The notes beneath the pieces were generated by a model. The model saw nothing but the letters and a program-made list of their open reading frames with translations. It was not told the origin of the DNA and searched no databases. The position numbers and the translations under genes are program-made. Of a DNA stretch of 38,155 bases, positions 7,703 through 16,071 are shown piece by piece. Within the stretch, counting starts at the first letter, position 1, and the number at the start of each line of letters is the position of its first letter. Source of the stretch: Bacteroidales bacterium (lineage in GTDB: Bacteria > Bacteroidota > Bacteroidia > Bacteroidales > Bacteroidaceae); assembly GCA_015060885.1 (NCBI GenBank), contig SUXO01000019.1, forward strand, positions 1 through 38,155, in the 5' to 3' direction.

Positions 7703-8297
7703 AGAGTACGGGGTTGAGGGCGGGGTCGTTGTACATCTTCATCTGGCGGTACACCTTCATATATTTGCGGCCGGCGGCAATGTCGTCGAGCAACTGGCCT
7801 ATGGAGGTTGTCATATCCTTGTACTGCTCTTTGAGCACGTCGAGCTTTGCCTGGCATTTTGCAAGGTGGTCGGCATCGACATCGGTGCGGTTCACCTCCT
7901 CCTGCATATGGTATATTTTCAACGAGAGGATGGAGTAGCGGTCAACTGCCCAGGCGGGGCTCTCGGTGTTGATGGTGGCATCATCGGCGGGTTTTACATC
8001 CTTGTAGAGGTCGAGGAAGTAGCTGTCGATGAGTTCAACAAGGTCGGTGCGGTCCTGGTTCGACTTGTCGATGCGGCGTTTAAGGGTGAGTGCCTCCACG
8101 GGGTCGATGTTGGGGTCGCGTATGATATCTTCGAAGTGCCACTGGACAGTGTCTATCCAGCATTTGAGATACAAATAATACTCGATGCTTTTTACAGGAT
8201 AGGGGTTGTTTATGGGTGTGTCCACATTGTCGGTCTTGTGGTAATCTACGATAGCCTGGTTGAAGATAGGCCAGCTCATTTCGGTGAATTTTTCCAT
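7683..8297 (-). CDS. DUF4254 family protein
   Basis: Starting from ATG at 8297 the protein has 204 aa and begins MEKFTEMSWPIFNQAIVDYH, the usual start of DUF4254. A longer frame reaching 8411 exists, but the promoter consensus at 8369-8400 lies inside that extension, so the shorter start is preferred. The protein is soluble and helix-rich (for example SNQDRTDLVELIDSYF and LKEQYKDMTTSIGQLLDDIA). The molecular function is unknown to me. It is often seen beside heptosyltransferase-type genes in Bacteroidota, as here, where it is the first gene of the operon and overlaps the GT9 gene by 20 nt. A role in lipopolysaccharide core assembly is inferred only from this position. Confidence 0.88.
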   Translation of the reverse strand: MEKFTEMSWPIFNQAIVDYHKTDNVDTPINNPYPVKSIEYYLYLKCWIDTVQWHFEDIIRDPNIDPVEALTLKRRIDKSNQDRTDLVELIDSYFLDLYKDVKPADDATINTESPAWAVDRYSILSLKIYHMQEEVNRTDVDADHLAKCQAKLDVLKEQYKDMTTSIGQLLDDIAAGRKYMKVYRQMKMYNDPALNPVLYGAGKK

Positions 8298-8368
8298 AAT
8301 ATCGTTGTTTTTAGGTGAATTTTCTTGCCAAGTGTATGTTTGTGCCTCTTTTACACCACATTTACACG

Positions 8369-8400
8369 CAAAACTAACGAAAGTTTGTGATATAGGCAAA
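8369..8400 (-). promoter_or_regulatory. Promoter of the DUF4254-GT9 operon
   Basis: On the minus strand TTTG (8397-8400), 20 nt, then TAGTTTTG (8369-8376) matches the Bacteroidota consensus exactly. The predicted transcript starts near 8362, about 65 nt before the ATG at 8297. Confidence 0.78.
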
Positions 8401-8518
8401 ATATTATCCAAAAACTATTTCCAATTTATAATTGATGTTATAAAAACGGGTTGCGGCGGTTGTTTCTTTGCAAAGATGTTGTAACTTTATCGGGCAATAT
8501 AATTATGTGCGAAGGAGT

Positions 8519-9562
8519 ATGAAAATTGTAATTGACGAAAAGATACCCTATCTGCGCGATGCTCTGTCGGCAATGGGGCATCGGGTGGTTGCTCTTCCGG
8601 GAGTGGCGATATCCAATGAGGATGTAAAGGATGCCACCGCGCTTTTTGTGCGCACACGCACCATTTGCAATGCATCCTTGCTTGCAGGTTCGGCTGTGCG
8701 GTTTATAGGCACGGCCACAATCGGGTATGACCACATCGATGCCGAGTATTGTGCCACTAACGGCATCAAGTGGGTAAATGCTGCGGGTTGTAATGCCGAT
8801 GCGGTATTGCAGTATGTCCAGGCGGTTGTTTACACTTGGGCAAAAGAGCGTTCCGTGACCATCCCCGGGCTTTGTCTTGGCATAGTGGGAGTGGGCGAAA
8901 TTGGCTCTCGCATAGCGCGTTGGGCTGCTTCGGAGGGTATGACGCTTCTGCTCAATGACCCTCCCCGCGAAGCAACCGGCGAGGGTGGCTTTGTGTCGCT
9001 CGAACGCATTGCTGCGGAGTGTGACATAATAACCTTCCACCCCACTCTCAATCGTGGTGGACGCTACCCGAGCTATCATTTGGCCAGCGATTCGTTCTTT
9101 GCCGCCATGAAGCGGTGTCGCCTCTTTATAAATGCCTCGCGTGGGCCTGTTGTCGACAACGAGGCGTTGCTGCGTGCAATTGATGGCAATCCTGCGCTCG
9201 ACGCTGTGCTCGATGTTTGGGAGAGAGAACCCGGCATCGATATCTCCTTATTAAATAAGGTATATATCGCAACTCCGCATATTGCAGGCTATTCGGCCGA
9301 GGGCAAGATGAATGCAACAAGAATGGTGCTTGCTGCATTCTGCAACCATTTTGCTTGCGGGCATCTTATGCCGCAGCTGGCATTGCCCGCACCGCAGCAG
9401 CCGCTGGTGCAGGCTCCCTCTTTTGCCGGCGCTGTGCTGAAAATCTATAACCCGCATAACGATTCGGCCGTGTTGAAAAGAGAACCGCAACTGTTCGAGG
9501 ATTTGAGAAATAACTACAACCTGCGCCGCGAAGTGTCGGCGTTTGATATAAAAATAGAGTAA
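8519..9562 (+). CDS. pdxB: 4-phosphoerythronate dehydrogenase
   Basis: From ATG 8519 (MKIVIDEKIPYL) the protein has 347 aa; a longer frame from 8468 adds 17 residues unlike the family. PdxB oxidises 4-phospho-erythronate with NAD in the pathway to pyridoxal phosphate. Visible features are the NAD-binding motif GIVGVGEIGSRIA near residue 119, NASRGPVVDNEALL with the catalytic arginine, VWEREPGI with the glutamate and TPHIAGYSAEGK with the histidine of 2-hydroxyacid dehydrogenases. A C-terminal PdxB dimerisation region follows. GAAGGAG lies only 2 nt before the ATG, too close for an ideal ribosome site. The gene is divergent from DUF4254 and stands 145 nt before acpP, which has its own promoter. 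No other vitamin B6 gene is in the window. Confidence 0.93.
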   Translation: MKIVIDEKIPYLRDALSAMGHRVVALPGVAISNEDVKDATALFVRTRTICNASLLAGSAVRFIGTATIGYDHIDAEYCATNGIKWVNAAGCNADAVLQYVQAVVYTWAKERSVTIPGLCLGIVGVGEIGSRIARWAASEGMTLLLNDPPREATGEGGFVSLERIAAECDIITFHPTLNRGGRYPSYHLASDSFFAAMKRCRLFINASRGPVVDNEALLRAIDGNPALDAVLDVWEREPGIDISLLNKVYIATPHIAGYSAEGKMNATRMVLAAFCNHFACGHLMPQLALPAPQQPLVQAPSFAGAVLKIYNPHNDSAVLKREPQLFEDLRNNYNLRREVSAFDIKIE

Positions 9563-9640
9563 AAACGGTCTTTTTGTATCAGTTTTTGCACAAAAAAGCA
9601 AAAATGTGCAGTAAAAGTGGTAAAAAAATCAAATGTTTCT

Positions 9641-9670
9641 TTGTGATTCATTATTTTTATCATACTTTTG
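9641..9670 (+). promoter_or_regulatory. Promoter of the acpP-fabF-rnc operon
   Basis: TTTG at 9641-9644, an 18-nt spacer, then TACTTTTG at 9663-9670. The -7 element is a perfect match and the spacer is slightly short. The transcript would start near 9677, about 30 nt before the acpP ATG. Confidence 0.7.
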
Positions 9671-9707
9671 CAAGCAAATAGTTTACAAATCTCAAAATAT
9701 TACAACT

Positions 9708-9950
9708 ATGTCAGAAATTGAAGCAAGAGTAAAAGAAATTATTGTAGAGAAGTTCGGTGTTTCAGAGTCAGAAGTTACATCTGAGGCTAATTTCACTAAC
9801 GACTTGAGCGCAGACTCTCTTGACAGAGTAGAGCTTATCATGGAGATCGAGGACGAGTTCGGTATCTCAATCCCCGAGGAGCAGGCTGAAAAGATAGCAA
9901 CAGTAGGTGATGCTGTTAAGTATGTAGAGGAGAAAGTTGCTGAAAAGTAA
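9708..9950 (+). CDS. acpP: Acyl carrier protein
   Basis: An 80-aa acidic protein starting [18 protein letters not shown] at ATG 9708; the longer frame from 9633 passes through the promoter and is rejected. The phosphopantetheine attachment motif ADSLDRVE places the modified serine at residue 37. It carries growing acyl chains in type II fatty-acid synthesis in the cytoplasm. It is followed after 28 nt by fabF and then rnc, an arrangement common in Bacteroidota. Its codon use is visibly plainer (A/T-rich third positions) than neighbouring genes, as expected of a highly expressed gene. Confidence 0.97.
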   Translation: MSEIEARVKEIIVEKFGVSESEVTSEANFTNDLSADSLDRVELIMEIEDEFGISIPEEQAEKIATVGDAVKYVEEKVAEK

Positions 9951-9978
9951 TTTAACTTTCTCTCCTAACAATTCTATA

Positions 9979-11241
9979 ATGAAACTTAGAAGAGTTGTTG
10001 TAACAGGTCTTGGTGCCGTATCTCCATTAGGTAACAACGTTCCCCAGATATGGGAAAATGCTGTTAACGGTGTGAGTGGCGCGGGGCCTATTACTCGTTT
10101 TGATACCTATCTGTTCAAAACCCAATTTGCGTGCGAGGTAAAGGACTTCGATCCCTCACAGGTGATGGAGCGTCGCGAACTTCGGAAAGTCGACAACGTA
10201 ACCATTTACGGTGTCGCTTCGGCAGTTGAGGCTATTGCAGATAGTGGTTTGGATTTTGAAAAGCTCGATTGTAACCGCATCGGTGTCATATACGGTGAGG
10301 GAATCGGTGGAATCGGAGCGTTGGAGGATGAGATACGCGCTTACGCATTGAATCAGGAAGGCGGTCCCAGGTTCTCACCATTCCTCGTAACCAAGATGAT
10401 TGCCGATATGACAGCGGGAATAATCTCCATCAGATATGGCCTTAAAGGTCCCAACTATGTAACGACATCGGCCTGCGCCTCTTCGTCAAATGCTCTTATC
10501 GATGCATTCGACCAGATACGCCTAAACAGGGCTGACGTTATATTGGCGGGAGGAACAGAGGCTCCTATCTGCCCCACAGGCGTGGGTGCGTTCAATGCCA
10601 TGCACGCCTTGTCGACACGCAACGACGAGCCCGAAAAGGCATCACGCCCGTTCAGCAAGAGCCGCGACGGTTTTGTGATGGCCGAGGGTGCCGCTTGTCT
10701 GGTACTCGAAGAGTATGAGCACGCAGTTGCGCGCGGTGCTAAAATTTATGCCGAAATCGTAGGTTCCGGTCTTACTGCCGATGCATATCACATAACAGCA
10801 CCTCACCCCGAAGGTAACGGAGCTATGCGCGTGATGAACAATGCATTGGTCGAAGGAGGCCTCACTCCTGCCGATGTTGATTACATCAACGTTCACGGAA
10901 CATCGACCTATGCCGGTGACATTGCCGAGGTAAAGGCGATAAAGGCACTTTTCGGCGAGCACGCTTACAAATTGAACATAAGTTCCACAAAATCGATGAC
11001 AGGTCACCTGCTTGGTGCCGCCGGAGCCATAGAGGCTCTTCTCACGGTGATGGCTATAAAAGAGGGCGTTGTTCCTCCCACAATCAATCACGTTGACGGC
11101 GACGAGGATCCCGAAATCGACTATGCGTTGAACTTTACCTTTAACAAGGCCCAGAAACGCGACATCAAGGTTGCCCTCTCCAATACATTCGGATTCGGTG
11201 GCCATAACGCATCAATCGCTTTTAAGAAAATTGAAGGCTAA
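9979..11241 (+). CDS. fabF: 3-oxoacyl-[acyl-carrier-protein] synthase II
   Basis: From ATG 9979 (MKLRRVVVTGLGAVSPLG) the protein has 420 aa, full length for the family. The Cys-His-His triad is visible: Cys166 in TTSACASSSNALIDAF, His306 in NVHGTSTYAGD and His343 in MTGHLLGAAGAIEAL. The enzyme condenses malonyl-ACP with acyl-ACP during chain elongation. It is directly downstream of acpP, its carrier substrate, and its stop codon overlaps the likely start of rnc. A start at TTG 9937, inside acpP, is possible on paper but adds non-family residues. Confidence 0.97.
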   Translation: MKLRRVVVTGLGAVSPLGNNVPQIWENAVNGVSGAGPITRFDTYLFKTQFACEVKDFDPSQVMERRELRKVDNVTIYGVASAVEAIADSGLDFEKLDCNRIGVIYGEGIGGIGALEDEIRAYALNQEGGPRFSPFLVTKMIADMTAGIISIRYGLKGPNYVTTSACASSSNALIDAFDQIRLNRADVILAGGTEAPICPTGVGAFNAMHALSTRNDEPEKASRPFSKSRDGFVMAEGAACLVLEEYEHAVARGAKIYAEIVGSGLTADAYHITAPHPEGNGAMRVMNNALVEGGLTPADVDYINVHGTSTYAGDIAEVKAIKALFGEHAYKLNISSTKSMTGHLLGAAGAIEALLTVMAIKEGVVPPTINHVDGDEDPEIDYALNFTFNKAQKRDIKVALSNTFGFGGHNASIAFKKIEG

Positions 11242-11965
11242 AAGGGTATTCAGAAAGGTTATAGACAAGATAAGGCTTCTGTCCCGCAAGGACAGGGAGT
11301 CTTATCTTTTGTTGTATTCCATTCTTGGTTTTGTGCCGTCGAGCCTGAAACCATACAAAATGGCAATGACACATAGTTCGCAGGTTGTGGGTTCGGGCCG
11401 TAAGCTTGTCTGCAACGAGCGTCTGGAATTTCTGGGCGATGCAGTGTTGAGTTCTGTCACTGCCGATTTCCTCTACTCCAATTTTCGCAAGGAGCGCGAG
11501 GGCTTTCTCTCCAAATCGCGCAGCAACCTTGTTTGTCGCGAACGCTTGAACGAGCTTGCTGTTGAAATAGGGCTCGACCGCGTTGTGCGTGCCTGCGGTG
11601 CCGACAATCATCACAACAGCTACATCTACGGCAATGCTCTGGAAGCTCTTATAGGAGCAATATATATAGACAAGGGGTATAAATATTGCCGCCGTTTCCT
11701 TCTCGAAAGAGTCTTTTCGAAACTCGATAATATAGACTCGGTAGTCCGCAACGACAAGAACTTTAAAAGTCGCATAATAGAGTGGGCGCAAAAGCACCAT
11801 CGCCAAATAGTCTTTACCGTAGTTAAGGAGGAACAACGTAAGGAAGGAGCCTATTTCGTGTCGGAGGTGAGTGTCGACGGCGAGCCTTTCGGCCGTGGCG
11901 AGGGCTTCTCGAAACGCGAAAGCCAGCAGAATGCAGCCGAAGCGGCATTGAAAAAGATTCCTTGA
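11231..11965 (+). CDS. rnc: Ribonuclease III
   Basis: The double-stranded-RNA endonuclease signature NERLEFLGDAVLSSV is present, with the second acidic site in NALEALIGAIYIDKGY. A C-terminal double-stranded-RNA-binding domain covers roughly the last 60 residues, ending in FSKRESQQNAAEAALKKI. No ATG precedes the conserved IDKIRLLSRKDRESYL segment in frame. The best start is TTG 11231, overlapping the fabF stop by 11 nt and giving 244 aa; a TTG at 11171 would add 20 residues encoded within fabF. The stop codon abuts the stop codon of the convergent acyltransferase gene with no spacer and no visible terminator. Confidence 0.93.
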   Translation: MKAKRVFRKVIDKIRLLSRKDRESYLLLYSILGFVPSSLKPYKMAMTHSSQVVGSGRKLVCNERLEFLGDAVLSSVTADFLYSNFRKEREGFLSKSRSNLVCRERLNELAVEIGLDRVVRACGADNHHNSYIYGNALEALIGAIYIDKGYKYCRRFLLERVFSKLDNIDSVVRNDKNFKSRIIEWAQKHHRQIVFTVVKEEQRKEGAYFVSEVSVDGEPFGRGEGFSKRESQQNAAEAALKKIP

Positions 11966-12991
11966 TTATTTCCTGTATCCCAACCAACGTTTTACAACCC
12001 TGTTCATAGGCTTCTCGTAATAGCGGTACGACAGGTAACTCGTTATCAATGTTGCTGCAAGAGCAAGCCCTGCTCCTGCCCAAGCGTTTATCTCCGGCAG
12101 GTGTGCGCCTATTGCGTTCACTATAAAGAGATGCACAAGATATACACTGTAACTTATTTCGCCGCCCAGTATAAAGGCCTTGTTGTTGAGAATTCTCGAC
12201 AATGCTCCCTTTTGCAAGGCAAAGGAGAGCAGCACAGCGCTTATAGGCAACCAATAGTAGAACGAATAGCGGCAGGCTTTTGGCACATCTTCGGCAAATA
12301 TGTAGAAGAGTATGAATAAAACGATTGAGCCCGCCTCTATGGCCGTTGCTGTTGCCCGGCTTATGGTAATCCCTTTAATCCTGTTGTAAATGCCGAGAAC
12401 TGCTATCCCGATAAGGAAGTCGGGGAAGCGTGTGACGGGGTTCACGTACCACACTCCTTTTATGTATGCCTGTGGCGTTATCTGCGCTCCGGCAACCATT
12501 ACAATGACACATAACAAAATGATTGCAAAGAGCCTTCTGCTCTCCTTTATATAAGGCAGAATGAATGGGAATGATATGTAGAAAAGTTGTTCGCAGCAGA
12601 GGCTCCAAGCGGGAGCGTTAAAGGCGAAAAAGAAGTCGGAACGGGGAATGTAGGCATTGGTAAGTGTTGCTGACATTCCCAACTGTACCCAGGAGAGAAG
12701 GCTGCCGATGGCAAATCCCGACAAGGCAATCGCCGCTATGAGTGTGAGCAGGTGCAGCGGGTATATGCGTGCGATACGTGCAATGTAGTAGTCCTTTCTT
12801 TCGGCCGGTGTGTTTACTCTGCCGGTATAGTTGTGTGCTATGATAAAGCCGCTCAATATGAAGAAGAAGCTCACACCCACATAGCCCTCAACGAAGAGGT
12901 GCCCCGAAAATGTGTCGCTTATGATTACAAGGTGCGATGCAAAGACAAGCAATGCAAAGACAAGCCTTAACGAAGTGAGTGTGTTTATCAT
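11966..12991 (-). CDS. Acyltransferase family 3 membrane protein (OafA type)
   Basis: From ATG 12991 (MINTLTSLRLVFALLVFASH) the protein has 341 aa with about ten hydrophobic membrane segments. The conserved histidine of the family is His20 in VFASHLVI; FFFILSGFIIAHNY and WSLCCEQLFYISFPFILP are further family segments. Such integral inner-membrane enzymes move acetyl or other acyl groups onto sugars of lipopolysaccharide, capsule or peptidoglycan. The start follows the folB stop by 7 nt, so the two are probably co-transcribed, although the functions look unrelated. A GTG at 13024 could extend the frame by 11 residues into folB but would disrupt the first membrane segment. Confidence 0.9.
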   Translation of the reverse strand: MINTLTSLRLVFALLVFASHLVIISDTFSGHLFVEGYVGVSFFFILSGFIIAHNYTGRVNTPAERKDYYIARIARIYPLHLLTLIAAIALSGFAIGSLLSWVQLGMSATLTNAYIPRSDFFFAFNAPAWSLCCEQLFYISFPFILPYIKESRRLFAIILLCVIVMVAGAQITPQAYIKGVWYVNPVTRFPDFLIGIAVLGIYNRIKGITISRATATAIEAGSIVLFILFYIFAEDVPKACRYSFYYWLPISAVLLSFALQKGALSRILNNKAFILGGEISYSVYLVHLFIVNAIGAHLPEINAWAGAGLALAATLITSYLSYRYYEKPMNRVVKRWLGYRK

Positions 12992-12998
12992 TTTTTTG

Positions 12999-13367
12999 TT
13001 ATCTTGTTGCTTTAAGTGTAACACAGGCTTTCAGGCGGTCGCCACCCATTGGCGGTGTGTCTTTGGTGATTGTCATTTCAATGGCAGTGACGGTGGAGAA
13101 CTGCCCGAAGAGGCTCTCCATAATTCTCTTGCCTACATTTTCGAGAAGGTTCGACGGCGTGCGCATTTCGGCCTTTATGGTTTCGTACACATCGGCATAA
13201 CTTACGGTGTTTGTGATTTTGTCGCTGTAAGCGCATTCGTGGTTGCTTATGGCGAGTTTGCAATCTATGGTGAACCAGGCACCGATGCTTCTCTCCTGCG
13301 GCATCACCCCGTGATGGGCATACAGATGTATGTCGCGCAGCTCAATGTTGTACTCCGATATGTTCAT
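12999..13367 (-). CDS. folB: Dihydroneopterin aldolase
   Basis: A 122-aa protein, the usual length. It contains the family segments IELRDIHLYAHHGVMPQE, with the catalytic-region glutamate at about residue 25, VSYADVYETIK, and the C-terminal ITKDTPPMGG with the conserved lysine. FolB cleaves dihydroneopterin to hydroxymethyl-dihydropterin in folate synthesis and works as a cytoplasmic multimer. It lies downstream of nrdJ with a strong hairpin between them, and I saw no consensus promoter in the 83-nt gap, so expression may depend on read-through or processing of the nrdJ transcript. Confidence 0.95.
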   Translation of the reverse strand: MNISEYNIELRDIHLYAHHGVMPQERSIGAWFTIDCKLAISNHECAYSDKITNTVSYADVYETIKAEMRTPSNLLENVGKRIMESLFGQFSTVTAIEMTITKDTPPMGGDRLKACVTLKATR

Positions 13368-13383
13368 ACTCTTCTTTTTTAAG

Positions 13384-13419
13384 CGTGCAGCCTGCCTGTT
13401 TGTTCAGGCAGGCTGCACG
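13384..13419 (-). terminator. Perfect 15-bp hairpin between nrdJ and folB
   Basis: Arms 13384-13398 and 13405-13419 pair perfectly (core GCAGCCTGCCTG) around the loop TTTGTT. It is placed to end the nrdJ transcript, but on the minus strand it is followed by GCTTAAAAAAG rather than a T-run. It may be a terminator, or a processing and stability element 16 nt before the folB start codon. Confidence 0.65.
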
Positions 13420-13450
13420 GGAATCTATATAGTGTGTATAATAAAGTTGC

Positions 13451-15979
13451 TTATCCGCACTTCGAATATCCGCAGGTGGGGCAGTGCAGGCAGCCCTCCT
13501 CGAATATCAACTGGCTTTTGCAGTTGGGGCACTTCTCGGCCGATGCGGCACCGTCGGCAATGTAGCGTTTGAGTGCTCTCTCAACACCGTTCTTCCAGGA
13601 GTTGATGTTGTCGGAACCGAGTTGCAGCGATGATATGAGCTTTATAACCTGCTCAATGGGCATCTTGTAGCGCAACACACCCGAAATGAGCTTGGCGTAG
13701 TTCCAGAATTCGGGGTTGAATCGCTCCGAAAGTCCCTCGATCGTTGTCTTGTAACCAATCTTGTTCTCGAACTGGAAGTCGTAACGCTTGCTGCCGTCCT
13801 CGTTTATGTGCTTGATTATGATACCGTGTGTAACGTTCTTGGGCAAAGGGATACCATCCTCATCGTCCTGCTGTCCGGTAAATATTTCGTAGGGCTCACC
13901 GTTGAGCAGACCAATGAATGCCACCCATTTCTCCTTGTTGTTCTGGAAGCGAATCACGTCGGCTTCCAGGATTGTGGGGCGCACCTCGGTGATTGTGGGT
14001 TTCATCTCCTCGCTCTTCTGCTCCTTCTTGTTGTCGGCCGAAATAAGCACACCGGCGCGTGAACCGTCACGGTATACGGTGCAACCCTTGCAACCGCACT
14101 TCCAGGCTGTGATGTAGAGCTCGTTTACGAGCTTCTCATCGACGTTGTTGGGCAGGTTGATGGTTACACTTATCGAGTGGTCAACCCACTTTTGGATGCG
14201 GCCCTGCATTTCAACCTTCGCAACCCAGTCGATGTCGTTCGATGTGGCTTTTGCATAGGGCGAGCGGGCTACAATGTTGTCAATCTCCACTTGTGAGTAG
14301 CGTTTGGTGGTATCGATGCCGCTCTTTTTCATCCACTCCACAAACTTGTGGTGATAAACAATGTACTCCTCGAATGTGTCGCCGTTCTCGTCGGTAAAGT
14401 CAACGTGTACTTCGGGGTCATTGGGGTTTACCTTGCGGCGGCGTTTGTACACGGGCATAAACACAGGCTCAATACCCGATGTGGTTTGTGTCATAATGCT
14501 CACGGTACCTGTGGGGGCAATGGTGAGGCAGGCGATGTTACGGCGGCCATACTTTTTCATATCCTCGTAGAGCTGCGGGTCGGCCTCACGCAAACGGTTG
14601 ATGAATGGGTTGTTTGCCTCGCGTTTGTAGTCGAACACTTCAAAGGCACCACGCTCTTTCGCCATATTTACCGATGAACTGTATGCAGCAAGGGCGATTA
14701 GCTTGTGAACCTCTACCGAGAAGTCGATAGCCTCGGGGCTGCCGTAACGGAGTCCCATTGCAGCGAGCATATCGCCCTCGGCTGTGATACCCACACCGGT
14801 GCGGCGGCCCATACTGCTCTTGCGGTAAATCTTCTCCCACAACTTTCTCTCGGCGGCCTTTACCTCTTCTATTTCGGGGTCGCTCTCTATCTTTGCCTGT
14901 ATAGCCTCAATCTTTTCGAGTTCCAGGTCAATTATGTCGTCCATCATACGTATAGCCTTCTTTGTGTGTTCGCGAAGGAGGTCGAAGTCGAAGCGGGCTT
15001 CGGGAGTGAAGGGGTTTATAACGTATGAGTAGAGGTTTATGGCAATGAGACGGCAAGAGTCATAGGGGCAGAGTGGAATCTCGCCGCAGGGGTTTGTCGA
15101 CACGGTCTTGAAACCGAGGTCGGCATAGCAGTCGGGAATTGACTCACGCTCTATTGTGTCCCAGAAAAGTACGCCGGGCTCGGCCGATTTCCAGGCATTG
15201 TGTATGATTTTCTTCCATATCTCACCGGCATTTACCTCTTTTTGGTATATGGGGGTGTCGGAGTCGATGGGATATTTCTGTACGTAGGGAGTGCCCTGGG
15301 TAACGGCATTCATAAAATCGTCGTCTATTTTAACCGACACGTTTGCGCCTGTTACTTTGCCCTCGGTCATTTTTGCATCTATGAATGCCTCTGCATCGGG
15401 GTGTTTTATCGAAACACTCAACATAAGAGCTCCGCGGCGGCCGTCTTGTGCCACTTCGCGTGTCGAGTTCGAGTAACGTTCCATGAAGGGAACAAGGCCA
15501 GTCGATGTCAAGGCAGAGTTCTTTACGGGAGAGCCTTTGGGGCGTATGTGTGAAAGGTCGTGTCCTACACCGCCACGGCGTTTCATCAACTGCACCTGCT
15601 CCTCGTCGATTCGTATAATGCCGCCATAAGAGTCGGCTTTGCCATCGATGCCTATGACAAAACAGTTCGACAGTGAAGCTATCTGGAAGTCATTGCCGAT
15701 GCCTGTCATGGGGCTGCCCGAAGGAACAATGTACTTGAAGTGGTCGAGAAGTTCGAAAATCTCTTCTGCGGGCATGGGGTTGTTGTACTTTGCCTCAATG
15801 CGTGCCACTTCATTGGCTATGCGCCAATGCATATCTTCGGGCGACTTCTCATAAATTGTCCCGAAGGAATCTTTCACGGCATACTTGTTTACCCAAACTC
15901 TTGCTGCGAGTTCGTCGCCGTTGAAGTAGTCGAGTGAAGCTTTGAATGCTTCATCGTAGGTGTAGGTTTGTTTTTTCAC
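13451..15979 (-). CDS. nrdJ: Class II (adenosylcobalamin-dependent) ribonucleotide reductase
   Basis: An 842-aa protein. Class II features are SLSNCFVIG with an active-site cysteine near residue 106, the radical-site motif NPCGEIPL, the phosphate-binding stretch TIAPTGTVSIMTQTTSGIEP, and the GCTVYRDGSRAGVL segment typical of the B12-dependent enzyme. The C-terminus carries a zinc-ribbon pattern (CPNCKSQLIFEEGCLHCPTC) and a terminal cysteine tail, consistent with disulfide exchange. It converts ribonucleotides to deoxyribonucleotides using adenosylcobalamin and works with or without oxygen. No small radical subunit gene is adjacent, as expected. It has its own promoter at 16040-16071. Whether a class I or III enzyme also exists cannot be judged from this window. 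Confidence 0.95.
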   Translation of the reverse strand: MKKQTYTYDEAFKASLDYFNGDELAARVWVNKYAVKDSFGTIYEKSPEDMHWRIANEVARIEAKYNNPMPAEEIFELLDHFKYIVPSGSPMTGIGNDFQIASLSNCFVIGIDGKADSYGGIIRIDEEQVQLMKRRGGVGHDLSHIRPKGSPVKNSALTSTGLVPFMERYSNSTREVAQDGRRGALMLSVSIKHPDAEAFIDAKMTEGKVTGANVSVKIDDDFMNAVTQGTPYVQKYPIDSDTPIYQKEVNAGEIWKKIIHNAWKSAEPGVLFWDTIERESIPDCYADLGFKTVSTNPCGEIPLCPYDSCRLIAINLYSYVINPFTPEARFDFDLLREHTKKAIRMMDDIIDLELEKIEAIQAKIESDPEIEEVKAAERKLWEKIYRKSSMGRRTGVGITAEGDMLAAMGLRYGSPEAIDFSVEVHKLIALAAYSSSVNMAKERGAFEVFDYKREANNPFINRLREADPQLYEDMKKYGRRNIACLTIAPTGTVSIMTQTTSGIEPVFMPVYKRRRKVNPNDPEVHVDFTDENGDTFEEYIVYHHKFVEWMKKSGIDTTKRYSQVEIDNIVARSPYAKATSNDIDWVAKVEMQGRIQKWVDHSISVTINLPNNVDEKLVNELYITAWKCGCKGCTVYRDGSRAGVLISADNKKEQKSEEMKPTITEVRPTILEADVIRFQNNKEKWVAFIGLLNGEPYEIFTGQQDDEDGIPLPKNVTHGIIIKHINEDGSKRYDFQFENKIGYKTTIEGLSERFNPEFWNYAKLISGVLRYKMPIEQVIKLISSLQLGSDNINSWKNGVERALKRYIADGAASAEKCPNCKSQLIFEEGCLHCPTCGYSKCG

Positions 15980-16039
15980 TTTGGTTTGTTATATTTTAGT
16001 TATTGAATATTCCTTCGTGTGCTTTTCTTAATGCGCTCA

Positions 16040-16071
16040 CAAATTTATATTGCATTTATTTAATAACCAAA
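16040..16071 (-). promoter_or_regulatory. Promoter of nrdJ
   Basis: On the minus strand TTTG (16068-16071), 20 nt, then TAAATTTG (16040-16047), an exact consensus match. The 5' leader is about 54 nt, too short for a cobalamin riboswitch. Two direct copies of GTTTTCCAAA lie upstream at 16105-16114 and 16169-16178. Confidence 0.75.

Noticed and set aside
8438-9079. 213-codon minus-strand frame opposite pdxB
   Set aside because: Overlaps the divergent promoter region and the NAD-binding half of pdxB in antisense; no recognisable domain.
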